This document shows positions 1-9,000 of a stretch of DNA of 55,857 nt, in pieces; position 1 is the first letter of the stretch, and each line of letters opens with the position of its first letter. The stretch comes from Deltaproteobacteria bacterium (GTDB lineage: Bacteria; Myxococcota_A; Bradymonadia; REDH01), in contig REDH01000090.1 of the NCBI GenBank assembly GCA_007693585.1, positions 1 through 55,857 on the forward strand. The letters are read 5' to 3'. A model generated the notes under the pieces. It saw only the letters and a program-made list of their open reading frames with translations, did not search any database and had not been told where the DNA came from. A program made the translations under genes and the position numbers.

Positions 1-1945
1 CTTCTTCCGTGGCGTCATCTTCCGTGGCGTCGTCGTCCGTGTGGGCAGCAGCGTCCGCGTTGGTTCCGTCCGTGGTCGATTCGTCCGTGTGGGGAGCGTT
101 CACCGGGCTCACGACGCTGGAGGATTCGGCACTTTCGTCATCGCCCGGTGCGGCTGCTGCTTCGGCTTGCTGCGAGGCGGCCACTTCCGGTTCGCCGAGC
201 TCATCACCGGCGATGGCGGACGCGCGCAACGCTACCGCGAGCGGGTTGAGTCCTTCCGAATCATCCGTGTGGCTTCGTGGCGCGCTGCGCTCTTCGGCTT
301 CGATCAGGGCCCTGACGGAGAGGTCGATTCGTCTGCTGGCCCGGTCCGCCCTCGTGAGCATGACCGTGAGCTCCTGTCCGATCCGCAGTGCGGAACGGAT
401 GTGTTCGACGCGTTCGGTGGAGATCTGCGAGATATGCAATCGTCCCTCCAGCCCGGGGGCGATCTCGCACCATGCGGCCTGTTCGTCGAAGCGGGTCACC
501 CGGACCTGGATTCGCTGCCCTTCCTTGAGGGAGTCGGCAGCATCATCCCACGGGTCGCCCTCGACATGCTTGAGCCCCAGTCGCAAACGTCGACGCTCGA
601 GGTCGCACTCGAGCAGGCGGACCTGCATGGTCTCGCCGATCTCGAAGGGGCGGACGTCCTGGGGTGACTCCGGGCGGCCCTCCCACGTGAGATCGGAGAC
701 ATGGCACAGCCCTTCCACGCCTTCGGCGACCTCGAGGAAGATTCCGTAGTTCTCGATCCTGGCGATTCGACCATCGATGAGGCTGCCCACGGGGGAGTCC
801 TCGATGAACCGTGCCCAGGGATCCTCCTGTCCGGCCCGGAGGCTCAGGCTGATGCGCCCTTCTTCGGGCCTGACCTCGAGGACGCGGACCTCGACCTCCT
901 CGTCGACGTCGAGAATGTCGGATGGATGCTGCGGGCGTTCGGTCCAGCTCAGCTCGGAGATGTGGCAGAGTCCCTCGACGCCGTCGGCGATTTCGATGAA
1001 CGCCCCGAAGTCCGTGATTCGGCGAACGGTCCCGCGGACGTCGGTTCCGACCTCGATGCCCTCGAGGCGGTCCCGCTGGGCCTGCTCGGCAAAGTCGCGC
1101 ATCGAGAGTCCGATGCGCCCCCGCTCCTGCTCGACGCGGATGATCTTCACCTTCACCCGCTGGCCTTGCTGTACGAACCGGGCGGGGTCTTCGACGCGGT
1201 GCAACGCCATCTCGCTGACGTGAAGCAGCCCCTCGACTCCTTCGCCGATGTCCACGAATGCGCCGAAGGGAGCGATGCGCGTCACCGTGCCCGTCTTGAC
1301 CTCGCCTTCGGTCAGGCTCTCCAGCATGGCGGTGCGCTGCTCTGCCGCCTGGTGCTCGGCGAGTCGCTTGCGGGACAGGACGGGACGGCCTTCGGACGGG
1401 TCCAGTCGGAGGACTTCGAACTCGAATGTCTTGCCCAGAGCGGAGAATGCACTGCGGAGCGGGATGCCGGAGTGTCGTCCTGGAACGAAGCAGCGCAGCC
1501 CGTCCGCCTCCACGGTGAATCCGCCGCGCAGGACCTGCGTGATGGTGCCCTTGACCCGGTCCTTTGCCTTGATGCGGGCGGTCCAGCGGTCGAAGTCCTC
1601 GACGAGCCGTGCCCTCGATATGGACACCTGTCGTTCGCCCCGGGCGCGACGGCCGAGAAGGAGAACGCGGACCGCGTCTCCGGGCCGCAGGAGCGGATCT
1701 CCGGGCAGCGATGCGTCCTCGATGTCACACCAGGCGTCTTCGCCGGAAGCGAGCTGGAGCGTGACTCCATCGTCATCGACGTCACTCACGGTGGCCGTGC
1801 AGACGGTGCCGTCATCAATGCGGTCGACGTCGTGGGGCTCCACTTCGGCGAACAGCGACTCCCAGTCCTCGGGTGCCGGAGGCAGGGTCCAGACGGGCGC
1901 GCTCGTGTCGTCGTGCTCGGCAGCAATGGGTTCTTCGGTCTGCAT
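1..1945 (-). CDS. rpsA: 30S ribosomal protein S1 / multi-S1-domain RNA-binding protein (3' end beyond window)
   Basis: Open from an ATG at 1945 to the window edge, giving 648 residues without a stop. Six OB-fold S1 repeats can be read: two divergent N-terminal ones (about residues 38-100 and 118-185), then four with the classic pattern, for example FGAFVDIGEGVEGLLHVSEM, DFGAFIEIADGVEGLCHISE and NYGIFLEVAEGVEGLCHVSD. This matches the six-domain bacterial S1, which helps the 30S subunit bind mRNA leaders. After about residue 540 comes an acidic Ser/Thr/Ala/Asp/Glu-rich tail absent from Escherichia coli S1 (557 residues), ending in an ATEDD repeat at the edge. The plus-strand frames here are mirror readings. 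It could be an S1 paralogue rather than the ribosomal protein itself. The gene is divergent from the next one. Confidence 0.85.
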   Translation of the reverse strand, partial: MQTEEPIAAEHDDTSAPVWTLPPAPEDWESLFAEVEPHDVDRIDDGTVCTATVSDVDDDGVTLQLASGEDAWCDIEDASLPGDPLLRPGDAVRVLLLGRRARGERQVSISRARLVEDFDRWTARIKAKDRVKGTITQVLRGGFTVEADGLRCFVPGRHSGIPLRSAFSALGKTFEFEVLRLDPSEGRPVLSRKRLAEHQAAEQRTAMLESLTEGEVKTGTVTRIAPFGAFVDIGEGVEGLLHVSEMALHRVEDPARFVQQGQRVKVKIIRVEQERGRIGLSMRDFAEQAQRDRLEGIEVGTDVRGTVRRITDFGAFIEIADGVEGLCHISELSWTERPQHPSDILDVDEEVEVRVLEVRPEEGRISLSLRAGQEDPWARFIEDSPVGSLIDGRIARIENYGIFLEVAEGVEGLCHVSDLTWEGRPESPQDVRPFEIGETMQVRLLECDLERRRLRLGLKHVEGDPWDDAADSLKEGQRIQVRVTRFDEQAAWCEIAPGLEGRLHISQISTERVEHIRSALRIGQELTVMLTRADRASRRIDLSVRALIEAEERSAPRSHTDDSEGLNPLAVALRASAIAGDELGEPEVAASQQAEAAAAPGDDESAESSSVVSPVNAPHTDESTTDGTNADAAAHTDDDATEDDATEE

Positions 1946-2164
1946 GCGGGTCGATCTCGTGACGTTGCGATGATTTCAGGGCCCGTGCAGCCACGGTGCC
2001 GTGATGCGGGCGTCGCATCCCAGCATCCGGCATCGCCGTCAAGGGGGGAGCGGTACCCGGCCTTGAATTCGTGACGTGGCGGGGGTAGTCGTGCGCGCCA
2101 CGTGCCCCCGGGCGTGTTCCGTCCTTGCGATGGATTCCGGAGGGAGAGGTTCCGGGGCGCCCAC

Positions 2165-2171
2165 AGGGAGG
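2165..2171 (+). promoter_or_regulatory. Shine-Dalgarno that decides the start at 2181
   Basis: AGGGAGG directly abuts an in-frame ATG at 2172 (zero spacing, unusable) but lies 9 nt before a second ATG at 2181, so translation most likely begins at 2181. Confidence 0.55.
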
Positions 2172-2180
2172 ATGTCCATC

Positions 2181-2645
2181 ATGTTCAAGGTCGGTCGACT
2201 GCAATTGCTCACGTCTCCGGGTGGACGTCCGGGGGATCTCGGATTCAAGCTTACGGGCCATGCGCGCGAGGGGGACGGGCTGATCCGGGTCTGGCTGCGA
2301 CGTATCGGCCCCTGGGAACGCTATCTCGACCCGCGAGGCGCTTCCTCGGTCTGGGATGTGCGGGTGTCCATCCGGCGCGACAGCGCGTTCGAGCTGCAGG
2401 GTGATCTGAGCGTACGCGACCTTCCGGGGCTCGAGGACGCCTGGGACTTCCGGGCGGGCGGAGGCATGATCGCCCAGATGGTTCCGAACGGTGATTTCGT
2501 CCACGATGCGGCACTTGCCTGGGCGCGCTCGGCCACGCGGCCGGCCGCGGCGGGTGCGAGCGACGACGCGGACGACGACTGGGAACAGGCCGAGGAGCTC
2601 GCCCGGCTGACCGGAGAGCAGCTCGCGGTGCAGCAGGATGGTTGA
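2181..2645 (+). CDS. Hypothetical protein, 154 aa
   Basis: Not a family I recognise. The product is soluble with no signal peptide or membrane segment. It begins MFKVGRLQLL and has an N-terminal part rich in alternating polar/hydrophobic strands (WERYLDP, VWDVRVSIRRD), followed by an Ala/Asp-rich linker (SDDADDDWEQ) and a short C-terminal helix. GC3 is high and the frame is clean. Longer upstream starts exist (2076, 2172) but the ribosome binding site favours 2181. Its stop overlaps the ATG of the OmpA-domain gene by 8 nt, so the two are probably cotranslated and may share an envelope role; that link is inference. Confidence 0.7.
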   Translation: MFKVGRLQLLTSPGGRPGDLGFKLTGHAREGDGLIRVWLRRIGPWERYLDPRGASSVWDVRVSIRRDSAFELQGDLSVRDLPGLEDAWDFRAGGGMIAQMVPNGDFVHDAALAWARSATRPAAAGASDDADDDWEQAEELARLTGEQLAVQQDG

Positions 2646-3693
2646 AGCACTCCATCGGCAGATGAGCCGATGGAGCGTGGGGGTCGTCGGCCTGATGCTG
2701 TTCGCGCTGCCGGCCCATGGGGCGGATCTGCCGATTCGCTGGTCTCTTGCCGAGGACGCGGGTCAGGTCGTTCTCGAGATCGAGACCTTGCATGACATCG
2801 AGCAGTTCGAGGTCATGATCCTTCAGTCGGGCACCGGCTCGAACGAGCTGCTGGGGCGGATGGCTCGGGGAGCGGTGCGCGAGGGCGAGAGATTGCGCGT
2901 TCTCGGGGTTCGTGGCCGAGCGGATGCCGATCTGGAGGTTCGGGCCAGCGGTCATGTGGCCGGGGAGCGACTGACCCTCACGGCCACGGTGCCCGGGCAG
3001 GCCGCCCCGGCATCGCCGGTGACCCTCGGGCTTGACGCCAGCGTGTGGGATGAGGAAGCGCCCAGACTTCGTCTTCTGCCATCCCCTGACGTGGACCGTA
3101 TCGTTGTGGTGGTCACGGGCGAGGATGGGACGACGCTGCTGACCCGCGAGCATCGCGGGGAGGACGTTCACGGCGGAGTACTCGATGTCACGTGGGACAC
3201 CACCGCGGTCAGACCCCTTCTCATTCGTGCGGAGGCCCATGCGTCGGACGGCCGGTATGTGTGGCAGGAGCTCGTGCCGTGGCGTCATGATGTCGTCGTG
3301 GACGATGTTCACTTCGCCTCCGGGAGCCACGAACTGCCGAGCGACTCTGCGGAGCGTGTGGCCGAGGTGGCTCGCGACCTTCGTGAGATGACGGATCGAG
3401 TGTCCCCGTATGTCGACATTCAGCTCTGGGTCGGGGGCTACACGGACACCGTCGGCAGCGCGGGGACCAACCGACGGCTCTCGCTGGAGCGGGCACGATC
3501 GCTGGCCCTCGCGCTGAGGAGGGAGGGGCTCGACGTTCCCATCCACGTGCGTGGTTTCGGTCAGGAGGTCCTCGCGGTGTCCACGGACGACGAGGTCGAT
3601 GAGCCACGGAACCGCCGCGCCATCTTCGTCCTGTCCGCCGAGCCTCCGGCCGGGAGGGACTTCCCTGAGGGAAGGTGGGAGAGACTCCGCTGA
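2638..3693 (+). CDS. OmpA-family C-terminal domain protein, secreted
   Basis: 351 aa. An N-terminal signal peptide (hydrophobic VGVVGLMLFALPAHG, cleavage near AHG-AD) precedes about 190 residues of beta-rich sequence I do not recognise. The C-terminal 120 residues are an OmpA-like peptidoglycan-binding domain: FASGSHELPSDSAERV, then GGYTDTVGSAGTNRRLSLER with the usual Asp and Arg contacts, then GFGQE and EPRNRRAIFVLS. This domain binds diaminopimelate in peptidoglycan from the periplasm. No beta-barrel or lipobox is visible, so the protein is likely periplasmic. The start at 2638 overlaps the upstream stop; an internal ATG at 2662 (MSRWSVG) would give a more standard signal peptide length. 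Confidence 0.85.
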   Translation: MVEALHRQMSRWSVGVVGLMLFALPAHGADLPIRWSLAEDAGQVVLEIETLHDIEQFEVMILQSGTGSNELLGRMARGAVREGERLRVLGVRGRADADLEVRASGHVAGERLTLTATVPGQAAPASPVTLGLDASVWDEEAPRLRLLPSPDVDRIVVVVTGEDGTTLLTREHRGEDVHGGVLDVTWDTTAVRPLLIRAEAHASDGRYVWQELVPWRHDVVVDDVHFASGSHELPSDSAERVAEVARDLREMTDRVSPYVDIQLWVGGYTDTVGSAGTNRRLSLERARSLALALRREGLDVPIHVRGFGQEVLAVSTDDEVDEPRNRRAIFVLSAEPPAGRDFPEGRWERLR

Positions 3694-3699
3694 GCGGCG

Positions 3700-3712
3700 G
3701 CCCGGCACGGGC
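3700..3712. terminator. Possible bidirectional hairpin between convergent genes
   Basis: GCCCG-GCA-CGGGC, a 5-bp GC stem with a 3-nt loop in the 22-nt gap between two convergent stops. There is no U tract, so it is weak evidence for termination. Confidence 0.3.
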
Positions 3713-3715
3713 GCC

Positions 3716-4387
3716 TCAGTCGAGCCCCGAGACCCGGCGCCGGATCTCCCGGAGCGAGCCTTCCCCGTCCTGCGTGGTGCGAACCTCCTCGATGATCCCG
3801 AGATCGGCGCACAGGGTGATGCTGTCGTGCACCCGGAGCGTGCCGGACGCGAGGTCGCGTTCGACACGCAGACAGTCCCCCGGTCGTTCGGTCGCGGCGT
3901 GAACGCTGAGGGTCCACTGGAGCGGCGGCTGCTGGCCCTGGGCCGTATAGGGGGGGGGATCCTCGTCGGTCCGGGTACTCGGAATCGGTGCATTGGCAGG
4001 GAGTACGGGGATCCAGTGCCGCCCCTCCAGCGAATGCAGGCCGTCGGCGTCCGCCCTGAGTCGCAGGACCCGCTCGTCATCCACCAGTCGGAAGAGGCCC
4101 TGACGATCGGCGACGACCTCCGTGGCCAGTGTCTGTTCGAGCAATCTTCGGGTCGTGCGCTCCTCGCCTGACCTGTCCACGCTCGTCCGGATCAGCGCGA
4201 TGCGGGTGCGTGCGTCGGCGCCGGGAAACAGGGAGGAGAGGTCGCTCGAGTCGGAGGCTACGGACTGCTGGTCATCCGGTGTTCCGTTGGTGGCCCGGCA
4301 GGCCGGAGCGGCGACGAGCGTGAGCAGGAGCGCGGCGAGCACGAGCGCACGAGGGTGCAATGGCTCACGCTCGCGTACGACTCGCAC
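3716..4387 (-). CDS. Putative lipoprotein, about 223 aa
   Basis: A basic n-region (VVREREPLHPR), hydrophobic core (ALVLAALLLTLVA) and lipobox LVAAPAC predict a lipoprotein, lipidated on the Cys. The mature part is Asp/Ser-rich at first and then contains mixed alpha/beta sequence with a motif RTTRRLLEQTLATEVVADRQ and a C-terminal RVSGLD. I recognise no family. An ATG at 4468 is in frame but puts the lipobox at residue 57, too deep for a signal peptide; GTG 4387 or TTG 4360 fit better, and GTG 4387 is used here. It converges on the OmpA-domain gene. Confidence 0.65.
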   Translation of the reverse strand: MRVVREREPLHPRALVLAALLLTLVAAPACRATNGTPDDQQSVASDSSDLSSLFPGADARTRIALIRTSVDRSGEERTTRRLLEQTLATEVVADRQGLFRLVDDERVLRLRADADGLHSLEGRHWIPVLPANAPIPSTRTDEDPPPYTAQGQQPPLQWTLSVHAATERPGDCLRVERDLASGTLRVHDSITLCADLGIIEEVRTTQDGEGSLREIRRRVSGLD

Positions 4388-4832
4388 GTCCGCGGAAGCG
4401 AACGGTGGGGCCGGGGCGCGGGAGCGCCACGTTCGGTTCAGTTCCTGGGCGATTCGGAGGATGGCCATGAGAAGGACGGACGGGATGGAGAGCGTGAACA
4501 GGTGTCTGGCGGGGGTGGTTGCTGCGGCCGCCCTGGCCTGCGGGGTGGGGGAAGCCGGGTCGATGTCGCTTCCGGCGGGCTGTTGCCTGCTGGACCGGGT
4601 GGAGGAGGAGCAGGCGGTCTGGGTATGCGGCGAGGAGGGGCGCGAGTGGGTGCGTCCTCTCCCGCGTGGGACTCGTGGGGCCGAAGGAAGCTGGTGGTGC
4701 GACGGTGAGCGGCACCCCGCCATGGAGCAGCAACTCGGTGAGGCAGTGCGGAACCGGCTCGATCGGATCGCCGCTCGCGATTCGCGCGCACCGCTCGATC
4801 TCGGCGACGATTCCGCTGCGGCGGGCAACCAT
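4365..4832 (-). CDS. Doubtful reading frame, 155 aa
   Basis: Begins 7 nt after the CPBP protease stop on the same strand. The first 40 codons (MVARRSGIVAEIERCARIAS and on) have coding-like GC3 in the same phase as the protease, but from about 4712 downward the frame turns into Pro/His/Arg-rich sequence typical of a mirror frame, and its end overlaps the lipoprotein gene in another frame. Either a small real gene, a decayed C-terminus, or chance. It competes with the opposite-strand frame at 4467-5015. Confidence 0.25.
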   Translation of the reverse strand: MVARRSGIVAEIERCARIASGDPIEPVPHCLTELLLHGGVPLTVAPPASFGPTSPTRERTHPLAPLLAAYPDRLLLLHPVQQATARRKRHRPGFPHPAGQGGRSNHPRQTPVHALHPVRPSHGHPPNRPGTEPNVALPRPGPTVRFRGRASRTRA

Positions 4833-5015
4833 GCGGGCTCACGGCCACGGGACATAGTGGGGAATCGTGAAGACGACCATCAGGTTGAAGAGGGCGTGGG
4901 CGACGACGCAGGCGGCCAGTCCTTCGCTGCGTTCGCGAAGCAGACCGAAGAGGAGGGACGGGAAGAAGACGAACAGCCTCATCGGATCCCAACCGATCAC
5001 CAGGTGGGCGATTGA
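4467..5015 (+). CDS. Doubtful small secreted protein, opposite strand
   Basis: GGAGG lies 6 nt before ATG 4467, and the reading gives a hydrophobic N-terminus (CLAGVVAAAALACGVGEAG) followed by a Cys-containing, charged region (CCLLDRVEEEQAVWVC, SWWCDGERHP). This looks protein-like for about 120 residues. However the last 59 codons run antisense through the conserved end of the CPBP protease gene, which is unlikely for a real gene unless there is a frameshift before 4839. Kept because of the strong ribosome binding site and because it otherwise leaves 450 bases unexplained. Confidence 0.3.
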   Translation: MRRTDGMESVNRCLAGVVAAAALACGVGEAGSMSLPAGCCLLDRVEEEQAVWVCGEEGREWVRPLPRGTRGAEGSWWCDGERHPAMEQQLGEAVRNRLDRIAARDSRAPLDLGDDSAAAGNHAGSRPRDIVGNREDDHQVEEGVGDDAGGQSFAAFAKQTEEEGREEDEQPHRIPTDHQVGD

Positions 5016-5888
5016 GAAGACTGTGGACGTCAGGAGGTTGGCGCGGGTGAGCAGGAGCCCCCCGGGCAGTCGCAGCCCTCCGGTGTGGCCCGCTTCCCGG
5101 AGACGCGTCTGGAGGAACCCCCGGAAGAAGAACTCTTCCGGGAGTGCGACGACCAGAAGGTGTCCGAGCACGACGAGCAGGATCCACGAGAAGGAGATCG
5201 GAACGCGCAGGCTGTGGTCCGTCTGGATCCAGCGTTGGGGCGGGGCGCGATCCATGCCGACCGTGAATCGTGTGGGCGGGATCGGCTCGCCGTCCAGGGT
5301 GCCCTGGATTCGGAGTTCCGTTGCACCGCGCGGCAGCATGACGATGCGGACGTCCTGACCCGGTTGACCCTCGCGGTGCACGACGTGTCGGGGGTAGGGG
5401 TTCCCGGAGGGTGCGAGCAGGGTATCGTCGGCCTGGACGGTGATCGTCCACTCCGCCTGCGGCGCCCAGAACAGCACGACGCGCGAGCCCACCCGCTGGA
5501 TGGCCGGGAACTCGCCGCCACCCGGTTCCGGGTGTCCGACCGTTCGCTCCGGGGCCATCCTGTAGGCGTGCCAGGTCGGGTCGAAGTGCTGTCCCTGCGC
5601 GAGGGTCATCCAGGCGTGGTGACCGAGCAGGAAGAGCGGGAGAATCACGAGCGCAACCATCACTCCCCGGGCGGCCTCGGCGATGACGCGGCGTCCGTGG
5701 AGCCCGTAGTGATCGAGGCCCGGACCGCTTCGGCTCAGGACCAGTGCCGGAAGGTAGAGGAAGACCGCGGCCACGAGTGCAGGCAGGTGAGGGGCCAGGG
5801 GCGGGATGGCTCTTGCAGCGAGGTCGAGTCCGGCGAGCAGGCCGAGCACGAGGAGAGCGGCCCGCCGGGCATCCCGGCGCGCGGTCAT
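4839..5888 (-). CDS. CPBP-family intramembrane protease with internal soluble insert
   Basis: 349 aa. The CPBP (Abi/CAAX-protease type) catalytic signature is complete: EEFFFRG with Glu251-Glu252 and Arg256, then FSIAH with His295, then HALFN with His331 and Asn335. These glutamate/histidine intramembrane proteases cleave substrates within the membrane; in Myxococcota, members of the family have been proposed as sorting proteases for MYXO-CTERM proteins. Membrane segments lie at about 10-28, 36-50, 72-90, 232-250, 280-298 and 320-340. Between the third and fourth is a soluble stretch of about 135 residues (95-230) with beta strands (SRVVLFW, EWTITVQADD, RIVMLPRGATELRIQGTL), much longer than a usual loop. 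ATG 5888 is chosen because upstream in-frame sequence is not protein-like. Confidence 0.85.
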   Translation of the reverse strand: MTARRDARRAALLVLGLLAGLDLAARAIPPLAPHLPALVAAVFLYLPALVLSRSGPGLDHYGLHGRRVIAEAARGVMVALVILPLFLLGHHAWMTLAQGQHFDPTWHAYRMAPERTVGHPEPGGGEFPAIQRVGSRVVLFWAPQAEWTITVQADDTLLAPSGNPYPRHVVHREGQPGQDVRIVMLPRGATELRIQGTLDGEPIPPTRFTVGMDRAPPQRWIQTDHSLRVPISFSWILLVVLGHLLVVALPEEFFFRGFLQTRLREAGHTGGLRLPGGLLLTRANLLTSTVFSIAHLVIGWDPMRLFVFFPSLLFGLLRERSEGLAACVVAHALFNLMVVFTIPHYVPWP

Positions 5889-6077
5889 GGGTTCATTCGC
5901 GGACACGTCGGGCAGCGGCGGTAGAAGATTGAAATGGCGTGAATGGCGGGGTATGCGAGGGGACAGGCCCATGGTCGACCCGGGCCAGGGGGTCGTCCTG
6001 CGGGCGCTTCCGCCGGGCGCATCCGCTCGGCGAACTGGGCGGAGTCTCCACGACAGTCGCGTGTACCCGGATAGGTG

Positions 6078-9000
6078 ATGGCGAGCAACACAGATGGCAA
6101 TCAGCCGGGTGGCGCAGGTGGCAGGCCGCCGCGCCCGAAGTCCTTCCACGTTCGTCGGGCGAGCGGGCACATCCTCGGCCCCTTCAGCGCGGCGCTGATT
6201 CAGCAGATGATCCGGTCGGGAAAACTGACCGGCGAGGAAGGGATCAGCCAGGACAAGGAGCAGTGGGTCCCTATCGTTGCGGCTCCCGAGTTTGCGACGG
6301 TCTTCGAGGAGAGCGGTGCACCGGTGCCTGGAATGGCGACGGCCGATTCCAGCGGCGCGCGCTCGATTCCGGAGGCGGCGGCGGAGGCTCCAGGCCGTGA
6401 GGACGACTTCGAGTCCTTCTTTGCCGATGACGACGAAGCACCCGCCGAGCAGGATGCGGACGACGCGGCGTTCCCGGGGTTCTGGCAGGCCGGGGGCGCG
6501 GAAGGGGGGAGCGGTCCGGAACTACGACTCGCGGAGAACACCGGAGACGTTCCGGCCGTGAGCGTAGATGACGTGGAGCCCGTCCCCCGGACCATGCTTC
6601 TGGGTGATCAGGCGAAGAAGGAGGAGGACATCCCGCTTCCTGCGCCGAGGAGCGGTATTCGCCGGACGAGCACCATCGCATTGACCGCCGTGAGCGGTGG
6701 GGCAGGTCCACCGGATCTGCCCGCACCCGCGAAGCCGCGGACGACAGGGATAGGCCAGCGGGGCGGGGCCACCATGGATCTGCCTGGAAGCCTGCTGGAT
6801 GAAGCGTCGGAGCTCCCTGCTCCGGTCGGTTCCACGGCGTCCGACCTCCCCGCACCCGTGACGTCGGATCTTCCGGCTGCCATCGGAGGCCGAGGTGGCG
6901 CGACGTCCGATCTGCCCGTGTCCACCACGGCATCTTCTCTTCCGGGTCGTCCCGGAACTGCGGATCTTCCAGCGAGCGGGCGGCCTCCGCAGCTCCCGCG
7001 CAGTGCGGGCACCGCTGATCTTCCGGCGCCCCGGGCCGCGACCGGTGCCTCCCCTTCCGGCGGCACGTCTCCTATCGAGGCCGATGGCGACGACCTGGAC
7101 GCGCTCGAGGAGTTCGACAGTTTCTTCGCGGACGATTCGCCATCGTCCACGGCTCCTCCCTCAATGCGCACCGAGGCCCTCCAGGTCGGAACCGACGTGC
7201 TCGCTCAGCCTGCCGTGGGGGCGGCGCCGCCCGCTCCGGAAGCGGACGATGAGGACGACCTTCTCCTGTTCGCTTCAGGTGACCATCCCGCTGCGGCGGA
7301 GGGGGCGCCTGACCTGCTCGACGAAGTGCTCGACCAGGGCGCGGGGACGGACGAGTTCGCCGAGTTCTTCGCCGAAGCATCCGCTGGCGCGGCGGCCGGG
7401 GCGGAGGCGCAGGCATCGGCATCCGCGCCGGCGTCTGGCGCTCGTCCTCGTGCGTCGGTATCGCCCAAGGTGATCGGGGCGGCGGCCGTGCTCCTGCTGC
7501 TTGTCATCATCGTCGTGGCCGTTCAGCTCTTCGAACGCACGCGCACGGAGGCGCCCGCGCCCGTCGCAGCGGCGGAGCCGGCGCCGGCTGCACCCACCGT
7601 GGAGCTGGGAGATCTCGCCGACCTGCGCGACGGAAGCTTCCGCGCGCTGACCGCCTTCATGGATGATGCGGAGGCGGTCGGGAACTCCCTGACGGCGGAC
7701 GAGCGAGCTCGCACGCTGGTGGCCGGAAGCTGGCTTCTCGTCGAGTATCCGGAACTCCAGGAGCGCTACGCGGAGTTCGTGGACCGGCAATTCGAACTGC
7801 TCTCCACCGAGGAACCGTCCGACGACATCCAGATGGGTCGAGGCGCGTGGCTTGCGCTTCACGCGGACGAGGATGCGTTGACTGTCCTCGGCCTGCTTCG
7901 CGACGGCGAGCACGCCGCGATGGCCGAGCTGCTCCGGGGCTTCTACGCCGTGCAGCGGGCCCGCGGGGTGACGCCTCCGGTCCGGGTGGAGGAGCCGACC
8001 GCAGCGCCCGATGCGAACGATGGTTCAGACGAGGCCGACGAGGAAGGAGGCCCGGAGGCCGATTCGAGCGAGCAGGTTGCTTCGGCTTCCGCCGCGACCG
8101 GAGAGCCGGGCCGGCTGGATCCATTGACGGCAGAGGAGCGTGAAACCCTGCTTCGTCAGGCAGAACGTGCCTTCCAGGCCGCGGCCCGGGCTGACGACAC
8201 CTGGGTCGTGCCCGTGTACTGGCGCGCTCGATCCTTGCTGGAGCGCGGGGATGTCGAGGGCGCATATTCGGCTGCGGCCGAAGCGCTCGCGCTCCGCCCG
8301 GAGCACGCCGGAAACGCACTGCTCGCCGCTTCGATCGACCTGCGACGCGGGAACATCGATCTCGCTGAGGACAAGGCCCTGGGTCTCGTGGAGAGTGCCG
8401 ACAGCGGCGCATCGAGTCGTCAGGAGAGCGAAGCGTTCGGTGTCGTGGCGGATGCGGCCAGCGCTCGGTTCCAGCGGGAGACGGCACAGGAGAATCTCGC
8501 CGCCTCCCTGCGGGTCGATCCCACGAACACCGTCCGCCTCCGCCAGGCGGATGACCTCTTCACGCGTGCACAGGACTGGAGCGGTGGGCTCCTGTTCGCC
8601 GACGAGGTCGCCGAGCACGGGGTTCCGGAGCTCGCCCTGCGGGAGAGTCGTACCCGCATGCTGGCCGGAATGGGGAGACTGGACGAAGCTGCGGATGAAG
8701 TGGAGGCCGCCAGGCGGCAGGAGCCCGAGGATTCGCGTTTCATTCTGCTGGAGGGGCTGGTGGCCGAGGGAAGGACCCAGTTCGACCGTGCAGCCGAGCG
8801 GTATCGTCAGGCGCTGCAGATCGAGCCGGAGCTGATCGAGGCCGAGCTCCGGCTGGCCGACCTCGAACGCCGTGGTGCGCGTCGGGGCGAAGCGCTGGCA
8901 CGCCTCGAACGCGTCTCCAGAGCCGCCCACATCACCAGCCGGGACTTCACGGAGATCGGAGAGCGATACCTCGCTCTCGGCGACACCAATGCCGCCATCG

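Noticed and set aside
2037-2042. TTGACG on the minus strand as a -35 for the S1 gene
   Set aside because: No convincing -10 at the right distance.
701-2074. 457-aa plus-strand reading frame
   Set aside because: It is the mirror of the S1 gene; the minus strand gives six S1 motifs.
2251-4080. 609-aa minus-strand reading frame
   Set aside because: Arg/Pro/His-rich and runs antisense through the OmpA-domain gene.
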